NCBI RefSeq assembly: GCF_000427905.1
Contig: NZ_KE386603.1
Coordinates: 863,332 to 927,331 of the forward strand
Direction of reading: 5' to 3'
DNA: 64,000 bases
Source: Thermocrispum agreste DSM 44070
GTDB lineage: Bacteria; Actinomycetota; Actinomycetes; Mycobacteriales; Pseudonocardiaceae
A program made the position numbers and the translations under genes. The stretch's first letter is position 1, and every line of letters begins with the position of its first letter. This document shows, one piece after another, positions 29,480 through 38,730 of this stretch. The notes beneath the pieces were generated by a model. That model saw only the letters and a program-made list of their open reading frames with translations. It made no database searches and had not been told where the DNA came from.

Positions 29480-29509
29480 TTGTCCACAGCAGGCGGTGGG
29501 TTGTCCACC
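29480..29509 (+). promoter_or_regulatory. DnaA boxes upstream of nrdR
   Basis: A perfect TTGTCCACA at 29480-29488 is followed by TTGTCCACC (one mismatch) at 29501-29509, in the same orientation. They lie 107-136 bases before the nrdR start. Confidence 0.55.
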
Positions 29510-29615
29510 GTCGATCCACAAGACGATCACCAATCCGCGCCCGGGGAGTCCAACGGAGGCAGGGCGTGTGATGGGTGGGCTGGTGCGTGGTCGTTGAGGT
29601 CCCGGAGGTCGCGGC

Positions 29616-30122
29616 ATGCGGTGCCCGTTCTGCAGGCACGAGGATTCGCGTGTGGTCGATTCCCGGGAAGTGGATGACGGCCAGGCGATCCGGCGGCGCC
29701 GTGCGTGCTCGAAGTGCGGCCGCAGGTTCACCACGTCCGAAACGGTGGTACTCGCGGTGGTGAAGCGGTCCGGCGTCACCGAACAGTTCAGTCGGGAGAA
29801 GGTCGTCGACGGCGTCCGGCGGGCGTGCAAAGGGCGGCCGGTGAGCGAGGACGACCTGCAGCAGCTGGCGCACAAGGTCGAGGAGACCATCCGATCGGCA
29901 GGCTTGGCCGAGGTGCCGAGCCACGAGGTCGGGCTGGCCATCCTCGGCCCGCTGCGGGAGCTGGACGGGGTGGCCTACCTGCGGTTCGCGAGCGTGTACC
30001 GCTCCTTCGAGTCGATCGAGGACTTCGAGAAGGAGATCGCCGACCTGCGGGCCGCGATGGGTCAGGCGCAGGGCGACCAGGCGGACGACGACAGCGAAAC
30101 GGCCAGCGACGGCAAGAAGTGA
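29616..30122 (+). CDS. nrdR: Ribonucleotide reductase repressor NrdR
   Basis: A 168-residue repressor that senses ATP/dATP and shuts off reductase genes. The zinc ribbon uses C3, C6, C31 and C34 (MRCPFC, CSKCG), followed by the ATP-cone ([28 protein letters not shown]). The ATG at 29616 has a GGAGG site eight bases upstream. It is the first gene of nrdR-nrdJ, 48 bases before nrdJ, so it probably controls its own operon through the upstream box. Confidence 0.97.
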   Translation: MRCPFCRHEDSRVVDSREVDDGQAIRRRRACSKCGRRFTTSETVVLAVVKRSGVTEQFSREKVVDGVRRACKGRPVSEDDLQQLAHKVEETIRSAGLAEVPSHEVGLAILGPLRELDGVAYLRFASVYRSFESIEDFEKEIADLRAAMGQAQGDQADDDSETASDGKK

Positions 30123-30170
30123 GCAAGGGCGCGATGCGCCTGCGCGCAGCGCTGGAGTGAGGGAGTTGGC

Positions 30171-32990
30171 ATGACAGAGACCGTGGGGACGAGCCCTGCT
30201 TCGGGCAAGTCCGGGAAGTCCAGGGGAGCCAAGCGGACCGGACTGAAGCTCGAGCGGGTCTTCACCACCGAGGGCGTGCACCCGTACGACGAGGTCGAAT
30301 GGGAGCAGCGCGATGTGGTGATGACCAACTGGCGGGACGGCTCGGTGAACTTCGAGCAGCGCGGTGTCGAGTTCCCGTCGTTCTGGTCCGTCAATGCCAC
30401 CAACATCGTCACCAGCAAGTACTTCCGCGGTGTGGTGGGCTCGCCGACCCGTGAGCGCAGCCTGAAGCAGCTGATCGACCGGGTGGTGAAGACCTACACC
30501 AAGGCCGGCGTGGAGCACGGCTACTTCCACTCCGAGGCCGACGCGGAGATCTTCGAGCACGAGCTGACCTGGATGCTGCTGCACCAGGTGTTCAGCTTCA
30601 ACTCCCCGGTCTGGTTCAACGTCGGCACGTCGTCCAAGCAGCAGGTCAGCGCGTGCTTCATCCTCTCGGTCGAGGACAACATGGAGTCGATCCTCAACTG
30701 GTACAAGGAGGAGGGGCTGATCTTCAAGGGCGGCTCCGGCGCCGGGCTGAACCTGTCCAGGATCCGCTCGTCGAAGGAACTGCTGTCCTCGGGCGGCACG
30801 GCGTCCGGCCCGGTGTCGTTCATGCGGGGCGCCGACGCCTCGGCGGGCACCATCAAGTCCGGTGGCGCCACCCGGCGTGCGGCGAAGATGGTGGTGCTCG
30901 ACGTCGACCACCCGGACATCGAGGAGTTCATCGAGACCAAGGCCCGCGAGGAGCTGAAGATCAAGGCGCTGCGGGACGCCGGGTTCGACATGGACCTGGG
31001 CGGCAAGGACATCGTCTCGGTGCAGTACCAGAACGCCAACAACTCGGTGCGGGTCAGCGACGAGTTCATGCGCGCGGTGGAGACCGGGGGCAAGTTCGGG
31101 CTGCGCGCCCGCACCACCGGCGAGGTGATCGAGGAAGTCGACGCCCGCGAGCTGTTCGAGAAGATGGCCAGGGCCGCGTGGGAGTGCGCCGACCCGGGCA
31201 TCCAGTACGACGACACCATCAACGACTGGCACACCTGCCCGGAGTCGGGGCGGATCACCGCGTCCAACCCGTGCTCGGAGTACATGCACCTGGACAACTC
31301 CAGCTGCAACCTGGCGTCGCTGAACCTGATGAAGTTCCTGCGCGACGACGGCACGTTCGACGCCGAGCTGTTCGTCAAGGCGGTCGAGCTGGTCATCACC
31401 GCGATGGACATCTCGATCTGCTTCGCGGACTTCCCGACCGAGTCGATCGCGGACACCACGCGCAAGTTCCGCCAGCTGGGCATCGGCTACGCGAACCTGG
31501 GCGCGCTGCTGATGGCCACCGGGCACGCGTACGACTCCGAGGGCGGCCGTTCGCTGGCGGCGGCGATCACGTCGCTGATGACCGCCACGTCGTACCGCCG
31601 GTCGGCCGAGCTCGCCGCGGTGGTGGGCCCGTACGAGGGCTACGCCCGTAACGCGGAGGCGCACCAGCGGGTGATGCGCAAGCACGCGGCGGCCAACGAC
31701 GCCATCCGCACGCTGCACACCAACGACACGGCGATCCGCAAGCTGGCCACGCGCGAGTGGCAGCGCAGCATCGAGCTGGGCAGCAAGTACGGCTGGCGCA
31801 ACTCGCAGGCCTCGGTGCTGGCCCCCACCGGCACGATCGGCTTCATGATGGACTGCGACACGACCGGCATCGAGCCCGACTTCTCGCTGGTCAAGTACAA
31901 GAAGCTGGTCGGCGGCGGGTCGATGCAGATCGTGAACCAGACCGTGCCGCGGGCGCTGAAGTCGCTCGGTTACCAGGACGAGCAGATCGAGGCCATCGTC
32001 GAGTACATCGCCGAGCACGGTCACGTGGTCGACGCGCCCGGTCTGCGGCGGGAGCACTACGAGGTGTTCGACTGCGCCGTCGGCGAGCGCGCCATCGAGC
32101 CGATGGGGCACGTGCGGATGATGGCCGCGGTGCAGCCGTTCTTGTCCGGCGCGATCTCCAAGACGGTGAACATGCCCGAGTCGGCCACCGTGGAGGACGT
32201 CAAGGAGCTGTACTTCCAGGGCTGGAAGCTGGGCCTGAAGGCGCTGGCCATCTACCGGGACAACTGCAAGGTGGGCCAGCCGCTGTCCACCGCGAAGAAG
32301 ACGGAGGAGAAGGAGAAGGTCGTCGAGTACCGGCCGGTGCGCAAGCGCCTGCCGAAGAAGCGCCCGTCGCAGACGGTGTCGTTCACCGTCGGTGGTGCCG
32401 AGGGTTACCTGACCGCGGGCTCGTACCCGGACGACGGCCTCGGCGAGATCTTCGTCAAGCTCGGCAAGCAGGGCTCGACGCTGGCGGGTGTCATGGACGC
32501 CTTCGCCACGTCCATCTCGGTGGGCTTGCAGTACGGCATCCCGCTGGAGTTCTACGTGTCGAAGTTCCAGAACCTGCGCTTCGAACCGGCCGGGATGACC
32601 GACGACCCGGACATCCGGATGGCCACCAGCGTGCTGGACTACCTGTTCCGCAGGCTGGCGCTGGACTACCTGCCGTACGAGAAGCGGGCGTCGCTGGGCA
32701 TCTTCACCGCGGAGGAGCGCGCGGCGATGGTCGCCAAGGAGCACGGCGCTGACGAGGAGGAGGTCGACCTGGAGGCGCTGCGCAGCGGCGTCGAGGCGTC
32801 GGCCACGCCGAAGCCGAAGGAGCAGTCCGCACCGGATCTCAGCGGCGCGCACACCACGCCGGAGCTCATGGAGCTCAAGCTCGGCAAGGCCGCGGACGCT
32901 CCGCTGTGCATGACGTGCGGTACCAAGATGCGGCCGGCCGGGTCCTGCTACGTCTGTGAAGGTTGCGGTTCCACGTCGGGCTGCAGCTGA
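30171..32990 (+). CDS. nrdJ: Class II (B12-dependent) ribonucleotide reductase
   Basis: A 939-residue reductase making deoxyribonucleotides with adenosylcobalamin. Visible features are C162 (VSACFILSVEDN), the finger loop NPCSEYMHLDNSSCN with the thiyl cysteine C368 and E370, and the C-terminal redox tail CMTCGTKMRPAGSCYVCEGC. Length fits the long actinobacterial NrdJ. I saw no cobalamin riboswitch in front of the operon. A 12-bp hairpin follows the stop. Confidence 0.97.
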   Translation: MTETVGTSPASGKSGKSRGAKRTGLKLERVFTTEGVHPYDEVEWEQRDVVMTNWRDGSVNFEQRGVEFPSFWSVNATNIVTSKYFRGVVGSPTRERSLKQLIDRVVKTYTKAGVEHGYFHSEADAEIFEHELTWMLLHQVFSFNSPVWFNVGTSSKQQVSACFILSVEDNMESILNWYKEEGLIFKGGSGAGLNLSRIRSSKELLSSGGTASGPVSFMRGADASAGTIKSGGATRRAAKMVVLDVDHPDIEEFIETKAREELKIKALRDAGFDMDLGGKDIVSVQYQNANNSVRVSDEFMRAVETGGKFGLRARTTGEVIEEVDARELFEKMARAAWECADPGIQYDDTINDWHTCPESGRITASNPCSEYMHLDNSSCNLASLNLMKFLRDDGTFDAELFVKAVELVITAMDISICFADFPTESIADTTRKFRQLGIGYANLGALLMATGHAYDSEGGRSLAAAITSLMTATSYRRSAELAAVVGPYEGYARNAEAHQRVMRKHAAANDAIRTLHTNDTAIRKLATREWQRSIELGSKYGWRNSQASVLAPTGTIGFMMDCDTTGIEPDFSLVKYKKLVGGGSMQIVNQTVPRALKSLGYQDEQIEAIVEYIAEHGHVVDAPGLRREHYEVFDCAVGERAIEPMGHVRMMAAVQPFLSGAISKTVNMPESATVEDVKELYFQGWKLGLKALAIYRDNCKVGQPLSTAKKTEEKEKVVEYRPVRKRLPKKRPSQTVSFTVGGAEGYLTAGSYPDDGLGEIFVKLGKQGSTLAGVMDAFATSISVGLQYGIPLEFYVSKFQNLRFEPAGMTDDPDIRMATSVLDYLFRRLALDYLPYEKRASLGIFTAEERAAMVAKEHGADEEEVDLEALRSGVEASATPKPKEQSAPDLSGAHTTPELMELKLGKAADAPLCMTCGTKMRPAGSCYVCEGCGSTSGCS

Positions 32991-33012
32991 TCGTTCTGCG
33001 CTCCCCGCGCCT

Positions 33013-33052
33013 CGAAGGGCGCCGACGGCGGTTCGCCGGCCGGCGCCCTTCG
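33013..33052 (+). terminator. nrdJ terminator hairpin
   Basis: CGAAGGGCGCCG (33013-33024) and CGGCGCCCTTCG (33041-33052) form a perfect 12-bp stem around a 16-base loop, 22 bases after the nrdJ stop. No T-run follows, as usual in high-GC actinobacteria. Confidence 0.75.
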
Positions 33053-33130
33053 TGTTGCGCCGCGGCTGCTGCGTTCCGCTGGTCACCGCCCAGCGTCAGG
33101 CCAGCCACCTTCGCCCGCCGTCTTCGGCCG

Positions 33131-33490
33131 GGGCGTGAAATGCGGCTTCACCCTGTCCTGCGTATTCGGCAGGGTCGACTGTCTTCGGTCACGTCGTACA
33201 ACGCGGCCTCGACCCGTCCTGCGTGTCGGGGCAGGTCGCCGTCTTCGATCGGGACGTGGAGTACGGTTTCGGCCGGTTTTGTGTTCGGCTGGGGTGACTG
33301 TTCTTGATTGCGTTACGGATGGCGGCTTCGACAGGTGCGTGTCGGGGCAGGGTCGCCGTCTTGGATCGGGGGCGTGGAATGCGGTTTCGGCCGGTTTTGT
33401 GTTCGGCTGGGGTGACTGTCCTCGATTGCGTCGCGGATCGCAGCTTCGATCCGCCCTGCGCATCCGGCAGTGGCCGCCCTCCCGACCGCG
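33131..33490. repeat. Degenerate 59-60-bp tandem repeats
   Basis: About six units of 58-61 bp follow each other. Their consensus has a cgtggaatgcggtttcg part, a tgtgttcggc part and a gactgtcttcgat part. Units 3 and 5 share an identical 38-bp block (33264-33301 and 33382-33419), 118 bp or two periods apart. Alternate units resemble each other most, suggesting a higher-order dimer repeat. Confidence 0.75.
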
Positions 33491-33631
33491 GCGCGGCTCG
33501 GGCCGGTGTGGTGACGAATGGCTCGTCCGGACGGGTGGTGTCCAGCGTCCCGGCCGGTGCCGAATCCGGACGCAGAACGCGGTTTTCGTCGTGATGCGTG
33601 GCCTTCGCTACGGCAAAAGGGCTGGCAATGT

Positions 33632-33645
33632 CCACACGGTTGTGG
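33632..33645. promoter_or_regulatory. Palindrome upstream of the CBS gene
   Basis: CCACA-CGGT-TGTGG is a perfect 14-bp inverted repeat 72-85 bases before the CBS gene start. It overlaps ATGTCCACA (33628-33636), one mismatch from a DnaA box. Its binder is unknown. Confidence 0.45.
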
Positions 33646-33660
33646 CTATCCGTACTCGGC

Positions 33661-33705
33661 CGATCAGGGTTAGCCTTCTGAGACTGTCGCTGTTGACCCT
33701 GATCG
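33661..33705 (+). promoter_or_regulatory. 10-bp inverted repeat abutting the CBS gene ribosome site
   Basis: CGATCAGGGT (33661-33670) and ACCCTGATCG (33696-33705) are perfect complements with a 25-base loop. The right arm ends where the GGGGAGGG ribosome site begins, 11 bases before the start codon. It could act in RNA or as an operator. Confidence 0.45.
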
Positions 33706-33716
33706 GGGAGGGTGCA

Positions 33717-34145
33717 ATGCGGATCGCCGAGGTATTGCGGAAGAAGGGCTCTGACGTCGCCACGATCAGCCCGGACGCTACCGTCACGGAGCTGCTGGCG
33801 GTTCTGGCGGAGCGGAACGTCGGTGCGCTTGTCGTGGTCGAGAACGAGCGCATCGTCGGCATCGTCTCCGAGCGCGACGTGGTCCGGCGCGCGCACGAAC
33901 GTGGCGCGGCGATCCTGTCCGCGAAGGTCGCCGAGATCATGACGACGGATGTGGCCACGTGCGATCCGGCCGAGACGGTCGACCACCTGACCGTGTTGAT
34001 GACTCAGCGGAGGATCCGGCACGTCCCGGTGATCGACAACGGCCGCCTGTGCGGCATCGTCAGCATCGGCGACGTGGTCAAGAACCGGATGGACGAACTC
34101 GAGGAAGCGCAGAAGCAGCTGCAGGCCTACATCCTCCAGGGGTGA
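33717..34145 (+). CDS. CBS-pair domain protein
   Basis: A 142-residue protein made of two CBS motifs (about 8-60 and 72-128) and a short helical tail. Sequences ISPDATVTELLAVLAERNVGAL and VDHLTVLMTQRRIRHVPVID are typical. Stand-alone CBS pairs usually bind adenylates or SAM and regulate a partner; none is fused here. The ATG at 33717 has a GGGGAGGG site. Inverted repeats and a DnaA-like site upstream suggest dedicated regulation. Confidence 0.88.
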   Translation: MRIAEVLRKKGSDVATISPDATVTELLAVLAERNVGALVVVENERIVGIVSERDVVRRAHERGAAILSAKVAEIMTTDVATCDPAETVDHLTVLMTQRRIRHVPVIDNGRLCGIVSIGDVVKNRMDELEEAQKQLQAYILQG

Positions 34146-34663
34146 CACCGCCCCCGGAGCCGCACGCCCCGATCAGGCGATGTCGGCATCGGCCGATCGC
34201 CGGCCCCGACGCCGCCTGAGTGCCGAGCCCAAGCGACCACAGCCGGAAAACCGGCCGACTCCGCTCGCTGCAGCTGACCACGGATCCCGGCTGCCAGGAG
34301 CGCAGCACCGGTTGTCTGCTCGTCGTACAGGCCGCTCAGCCCCAGCGCATCGGCCGCCAGCCAGGTCTGGCCGCGCAACACCTACCGCGCGCTCCCGGAT
34401 CTCCTCCGGTGACAGCCGGACCATCCCGGCCCATCCTGTCGCCAATCCGGCCGATGCCTGCGGGCGAGACCGTCCAGCTGCTTCCGTACCCCGTGACGCC
34501 GCGGCGTGCTCCTGCGACCCCGTCGTGATCGGCCAAGCCGGTCGGCGGGCGGCAGATCTGTCGCCGGGCGCGCAGCCCTGCCGGGTTGTCCACAAGGACC
34601 GGTTGTCCACAGCCTGCCCGGCGCAGGATTCTGCATGGCCACGCCGTCGCGCAGTCTGAAGAC
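34146..34663. other. Spacer upstream of the DUF4192 gene
   Basis: This 518-base gap ends with a DnaA-box pair (34586-34611). On the minus strand one frame reads MVRLSPEEIRERAV and a neighbouring frame reads QTWLAADALGLSGLYDEQTTG with coding-like codon choice. This could be a decayed small gene with a frameshift near 34380, but I cannot identify a family. Confidence 0.5.
34586..34611 (+). promoter_or_regulatory. Pair of perfect DnaA boxes upstream of the DUF4192 gene
   Basis: TTGTCCACA occurs at 34586-34594 and 34603-34611, same orientation, starts 17 bp apart. The second box ends 52 bases before the gene start. Geometry is nearly the same as the recA pair (18 bp). Confidence 0.65.
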
Positions 34664-35707
34664 ATGCAACGCGACACAGCCCGCGGCCGGAAGCCGGTCG
34701 TCAGCTTGCGAGGCCCAGCGGAGCTGCTGGCGGCGGTTCCCGGGTTGCTCGGTTACGTGCCGGAGGAATCCGTCGTCCTCATCGCGGTGGGCCCGGCAGG
34801 CCGCCATGTCACGCAATGCGTCCGCTGCGACATCCCGCCGCCGTCCCAGGTGTCCGTGACGGCCGACCAGCTGGCCGCGGCCACAGCGGAGGCCAGGCCG
34901 TCGTTCGTCGACGTGGTCGTCGTCGGTGGTGGCTCGCTCGGGCCGCGCGGTTCACCGCCGCGGCGTGACGTGGCCGAGGCGATCCGGTGCAGTTTCGGCG
35001 TACGGGGTGTCGCCCAGCCCGGTGCGTTCTGGGTAAGCAAGCTGGATGCCGGCCAACGCTGGCAGAGCTACGACCATCCGGAAGTGGGTGGCGAGCTGCC
35101 CGATCCGGCCGGCAGCTTGCTGAGCGCCGAACTCGCCGGTCTCGGCCACGTGACCTTCGGCAGCCGGTCGGAGATGGTGGCGTTGTTCCGGCCGGACGCC
35201 GGGGAGACGCTGCGGCGACGCTCCGAGCTCATCGACCAGCGCATCGGCAAGCTTGCCGAGTGGACGCCGGAGGTCGGTGCCAGGGACGTGGTACGAGCGG
35301 TGCGGTTGAGCGCCGAGCCGGACATGTCCTTGTCCGACGAGGACGTCGCCGATCTTGCGATCGCGCTGTCGGATGCCCGGATTCGTGATGCGTGCCTGGC
35401 GATGGCCGTGCCGCCGAACTCTTCGCTGGCGCATCAGGCGGCTCGTCTGTGGCAATTCCTGGCACGCGCTCTTCCTGCACCGGAGCGAGCCGAGGCGGCA
35501 TGTCTGGCGGCCTACGCTGCCTATCAAGGCGGGGACGGAACCCTCGCGCGGATCGCACTGGACACCGCGTTGGCGGCGAACCCGGGCCATGTGCTGGCCG
35601 GCCTCCTCGACCACGCGTTGCAGCGCGGATTCCATCCGCATCGGCTACGCGCTTTGGCCGAGCACGACGAGATGGGCCTGTGCGCTCGGCTGCGGGCCGC
35701 GTCATGA
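34664..35707 (+). CDS. DUF4192 family protein
   Basis: A 347-residue cytoplasmic protein of the actinobacteria-specific DUF4192 family, recognised from SLRGPAELLAAVPGLLGYVPEESVVLI near the N-terminus and the C-terminal helical repeats (ACLAAYAAYQGGDGTLARIALDTAL, NPGHVLAGLLD). The second half looks TPR-like. Function is unknown; no catalytic motif is visible. The ATG at 34664 starts homology well; an in-frame start at 34586 would run through the DnaA boxes. Its neighbours do not suggest a pathway, but the DnaA pair links it to replication control. Confidence 0.87.
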   Translation: MQRDTARGRKPVVSLRGPAELLAAVPGLLGYVPEESVVLIAVGPAGRHVTQCVRCDIPPPSQVSVTADQLAAATAEARPSFVDVVVVGGGSLGPRGSPPRRDVAEAIRCSFGVRGVAQPGAFWVSKLDAGQRWQSYDHPEVGGELPDPAGSLLSAELAGLGHVTFGSRSEMVALFRPDAGETLRRRSELIDQRIGKLAEWTPEVGARDVVRAVRLSAEPDMSLSDEDVADLAIALSDARIRDACLAMAVPPNSSLAHQAARLWQFLARALPAPERAEAACLAAYAAYQGGDGTLARIALDTALAANPGHVLAGLLDHALQRGFHPHRLRALAEHDEMGLCARLRAAS

Positions 35708-35848
35708 GCAGCCCGGAATGGGGGCGAGATTGCCCGGCTGCCACCGGGCGGGGTGGCCAGGAGCACGGCACCGCAGGCGTGGCGGAAAATTCTCGGCTGG
35801 CGATGCAGGCCGGTCCGCGGAGGATCCCGGTCAGGCCAGGCGGATCGG

Positions 35849-36835
35849 TCAGCGGGCGAACCGAGCCTGGGCGAAGGACCAGGCGTCGGCGACGATCTCC
35901 GCCAGATCCGCACGCCGGGGTGTCCAGCCGAGCTCCGAGCGTGCGCGCTCGCTGGAGGCGACCAGCACGGCGGGGTCACCGGCACGGCGCCCGGCGACGA
36001 CGGCGGGGATCTGGTGGCCGGTGACAGTGCGGCAGGTCTCGATCACCTGCTTGACCGAGAACCCCGCGCCGTTGCCCAGGTTGTAGATCCGGTGCTCGCC
36101 CGGGGTCGCCCGGAACAAGGCAGCCTCGTGGGCGTCAGCCAGGTCGACCACGTGGATGTAGTCACGGATCGCGGTGCCGTCCGGGGTGGGGTAGTCGTCG
36201 CCGAAGATCTGCACCTGCTCACGCACCCCGGCGGCGACCTGCAGCACGATCGGGATCAGGTGTGTTTCCGACGTGTGCCGCTCGCCGAACCTGCCGTATG
36301 CCCCGGCGACGTTGAAGTAGCGCAAGCTCACCGCCGCCAGCCCGTGCGCGGTGGCGTAGCTGCTGATCATGTGGTCGACCGCGAGCTTGGTGGCGCCGTA
36401 GGTGTTGGTCGGGTTGGTGGCGGCGTCCTCGGGGATGGGAATCGTGGCCGGTTCGCCGTACGTGGCCGCCGTGGAGGAGAAGACCAAGCGCGGGGTTCGG
36501 TGCCGTCGCATGGCGTCCAGCAGCCGCAGCGTGGTCATCACGTTGCCGTGCCAGTACTTGTCCGGCGCTTGCATGGACTCGCCCACCAGTGACTTGCCCG
36601 CGAAGTGCAGCACGCCGTCGAAGCCGTCCGCCAGCAGGTCGTCGGCGACCTCGGCGATGTCGCCCTCGACGAAGGTCGCCTCGGCGGGAACGGCGTCGCG
36701 GTGACCGGTGGACAGGTCGTCCACCACCGTCACGCGATGGCCCGATTCCAGCAGGCGAGCCGCGCAGACGCTGCCGACGTAGCCGGCCCCACCGGTGACG
36801 ATCAGGTTCAACTGGGAGTCGGAGTGTGACGACAT
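35849..36835 (-). CDS. galE: UDP-glucose 4-epimerase
   Basis: A 328-residue short-chain dehydrogenase-fold epimerase of the Leloir pathway, also needed for UDP-galactose in cell-wall galactan. The NAD site GGAGYVGS is at about 13-20, the catalytic serine region [10 protein letters not shown] is conserved, and the YxxxK pair is in YGATK. It begins [16 protein letters not shown]; the longer upstream frame overlaps galK. It follows galK by 26 bases in one operon. Confidence 0.96.
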   Translation of the reverse strand: MSSHSDSQLNLIVTGGAGYVGSVCAARLLESGHRVTVVDDLSTGHRDAVPAEATFVEGDIAEVADDLLADGFDGVLHFAGKSLVGESMQAPDKYWHGNVMTTLRLLDAMRRHRTPRLVFSSTAATYGEPATIPIPEDAATNPTNTYGATKLAVDHMISSYATAHGLAAVSLRYFNVAGAYGRFGERHTSETHLIPIVLQVAAGVREQVQIFGDDYPTPDGTAIRDYIHVVDLADAHEAALFRATPGEHRIYNLGNGAGFSVKQVIETCRTVTGHQIPAVVAGRRAGDPAVLVASSERARSELGWTPRRADLAEIVADAWSFAQARFAR

Positions 36836-36861
36836 GCTTGCCTTGTCCCCTGCCTTCGCGT

Positions 36862-38022
36862 TCAGCGATCTCGTCCCGCGCCGGCCGACGGTATCGCGGG
36901 GAAGATGCGGGGCGCGCGCAGGCCCTGCTTTTGGAAAGCCGCGAGGATCGCCGCGGCGATGTCCTCGCGCGCATCGGCGTCGACGAGCGCGATCGCCGAA
37001 CCGCCGAAGCCGCCGCCGGTCATGCGGGCGCCGAGGGCTCCGGCTCGCCGTGCGGCCGTGACGGCAAGGTCCAGTTCGGCGCACGAGACGCGGTAGTCGT
37101 CGCGCAAGCTTTCATGGGACGCATCGAGGAGCGGGCCGATCTGCCGGAGCTCCCCGGCGCGCAGGTGGTCGACGGTCCGCCGAACGCGGTCGTTCTCGGT
37201 CACGACGTGGCGGACCAGGGGTGCCAGTTCCGCGGGAAGCTGTGCTTCCGCTTGCCCCAGCTCCTCGACGGACACGTCGCGCAACGACGTGACGCCAAGC
37301 GTTTTCGCGGCTTGCTCGCAGCCGCGGCGACGATCGGCGTACTCCGATTCGGCCAGCGAGTGGCTGACCCGGGTGTCGATCACGAGGACTTCCAGGCCGC
37401 TGGCGGCCGCGTCGAACGGGACCTGCACAGCCTCACCCGACCGGACGTCGAGAAAAAGCACGTGCCCCGCGGTACAGCACAGGGAGGCCGTCTGGTCGAG
37501 GATGCCGCACGGCATCCCGACGAAGTCGTTTTCCGCCTGCTGGGCGATGCGCGCGATCTCGGGCAAGGGGAGCGTCGTTCCGGCGAGTCCCAGCAGGGCG
37601 ACCGCGGTCGCGCACTCCACGGCCGCCGACGACGACAGGCCGGCCCCGGTGGGCACGGTCGAGGCCATGACCAGGTCGGCGCCGGGGACCTCGATGCCGC
37701 GGGCCCGCAGTGCCCAGGCCACGCCCGCGGGATAGGCGGACCAGTTGTCGATCGTCTTCGGACGCAGGTCGTCGATGCGCTGGTCTGCCGCGGTGGTGAG
37801 GTGCTGCGCCCAGTCGACCGTGCCGAAGGTGAGTACGTCGTCAGAGCGGCGGGTCGCCGCCACCGCCACCCGGTGCGGCAGCGTGAACGGCAGCACCAGC
37901 CCGTCGTTGTAGTCGGTGTGCTCGCCGATCAGGTTCACCCGGCCTGGAGCGGACCAGACGCCCTCGGGTTCCCTGCCGTGCGCTGCCCGGAATGCTGCTG
38001 CTGCCTGGCCCGCGGGATCCAT
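36862..38022 (-). CDS. galK: Galactokinase
   Basis: A 386-residue GHMP kinase phosphorylating galactose. Motifs: [17 protein letters not shown] (galactose signature, about 25-41), the phosphate loop [14 protein letters not shown] and the C-terminal [11 protein letters not shown]. It sits between ideR and galE on the same strand, six bases after ideR ends, so it may be co-transcribed with the metal regulator. Confidence 0.96.
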   Translation of the reverse strand: MDPAGQAAAAFRAAHGREPEGVWSAPGRVNLIGEHTDYNDGLVLPFTLPHRVAVAATRRSDDVLTFGTVDWAQHLTTAADQRIDDLRPKTIDNWSAYPAGVAWALRARGIEVPGADLVMASTVPTGAGLSSSAAVECATAVALLGLAGTTLPLPEIARIAQQAENDFVGMPCGILDQTASLCCTAGHVLFLDVRSGEAVQVPFDAAASGLEVLVIDTRVSHSLAESEYADRRRGCEQAAKTLGVTSLRDVSVEELGQAEAQLPAELAPLVRHVVTENDRVRRTVDHLRAGELRQIGPLLDASHESLRDDYRVSCAELDLAVTAARRAGALGARMTGGGFGGSAIALVDADAREDIAAAILAAFQKQGLRAPRIFPAIPSAGAGRDR

Positions 38023-38028
38023 CCGGCG

Positions 38029-38730
38029 TCAGTTCGAGGTCACCGTGGCCATCACGGAGTGCAGCACGGACGGCTCGAGCGTCAGCACCGCACCCTCACC
38101 GCTGATCGCCGCCTTCTTGCCGTCGGTGAGGCCGCTGACCGCGACGGTGCCGCCGGGCACCAGGCCGATCTTCCGCAGATCGGCCAGCAGCGACTCGTTG
38201 ATCTGCACGTGCTCGGCGATGCGGCGGATCTGCACCGTCCCCCCGCCGTTGCGGGCCACCTCGTCCAGCCGTACCAGGTCGGGCTCGGCCGGGGGAGCGG
38301 GCTCACCGCCGACCCCGAGCTTGTCCAGGCCGGGGATCGGGTTGCCGTACGGCGACGTGGTGGGGTAGTTGAGCAGCTTGACGAGCTTGCGTTCGACGGC
38401 CTCGCTCATCACGTGCTCCCACCGGCACGCCTCTGCGTGCACGTGCTCCCATTCCAGCCCGATGACGTCGACGAGCAGGCGCTCGGCCAGGCGATGCTTG
38501 CGCATCACGGCGATGGCGAGTTCCCTGCCGTGCTCGGTGAGTTCCAAGTGGCGGTCGCCAGCGACGACGAGAAGGTTGTCCCGTTCCATCCGCGCGACCG
38601 TCTGGCTCACGGTCGGTCCGCTCTGCTGCAGCCGCTCGGCGATGCGGGCACGCAAGGGAACGACACCCTCTTCTTCGAGCTCGAAGATGGTGCGCAGGTA
38701 CATCTCAGTGGTGTCGATCAGCTCGTTCAC
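38029..38730 (-). CDS. ideR: Iron-dependent repressor IdeR (DtxR family)
   Basis: A 233-residue metal-dependent repressor controlling iron uptake and storage. All metal ligands of the DtxR/IdeR type are present: M10, C102, E105 and H106 for the regulatory site and H79, E83 and H98 for the ancillary site ([13 protein letters not shown]). The helix-turn-helix reads [17 protein letters not shown], and a C-terminal SH3-like domain starts near 150. C102 (not Asp) points to iron rather than manganese sensing. I chose the GTG at 38730, which gives the exact family beginning [22 protein letters not shown]. In mycobacteria ideR lies next to sigB; here it is about 12 kb away. Confidence 0.96.
   Translation of the reverse strand: MNELIDTTEMYLRTIFELEEEGVVPLRARIAERLQQSGPTVSQTVARMERDNLLVVAGDRHLELTEHGRELAIAVMRKHRLAERLLVDVIGLEWEHVHAEACRWEHVMSEAVERKLVKLLNYPTTSPYGNPIPGLDKLGVGGEPAPPAEPDLVRLDEVARNGGGTVQIRRIAEHVQINESLLADLRKIGLVPGGTVAVSGLTDGKKAAISGEGAVLTLEPSVLHSVMATVTSN

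Larger units (their letters stand above)
29199..29615. promoter_or_regulatory. nrdR-nrdJ upstream region
   Basis: This 417-base gap has no gene. Bases 29199-29400 are GC-rich with nothing recognised. Bases 29405-29525 are markedly AT-richer than the surroundings and hold a candidate NrdR box, a CATGTA-N5-TACATG palindrome (29425-29441) and one perfect plus one near-perfect DnaA box. The nrdRJ promoter is very likely here. Confidence 0.6.
32991..33716. other. Gene-free spacer with hairpin and degenerate repeats
   Basis: This 726-base spacer contains a terminator hairpin (33013-33052), degenerate 59-60-bp repeats (33131-33490) and two inverted repeats just before the CBS gene. Open frames crossing the repeats have no recognisable protein content; the one reading into the CBS gene is an in-frame upstream extension, not coding. 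Confidence 0.7.

Noticed and set aside
29199-29615. Cobalamin riboswitch before nrdR-nrdJ
   Set aside because: No B12-box-like conserved core is visible; NrdR and DnaA-type sites explain the region better.
28674-33086. 1470-codon open frame antisense to nrdR and nrdJ
   Set aside because: It runs across spacers, two intact genes and a terminator without any protein signature; it is an artefact of GC-rich codon usage.
33135-33716. Upstream in-frame extension of the CBS protein
   Set aside because: It translates the degenerate repeats into Arg/Gly/Val noise. Family homology starts exactly at the ATG 33717 with a good ribosome site.
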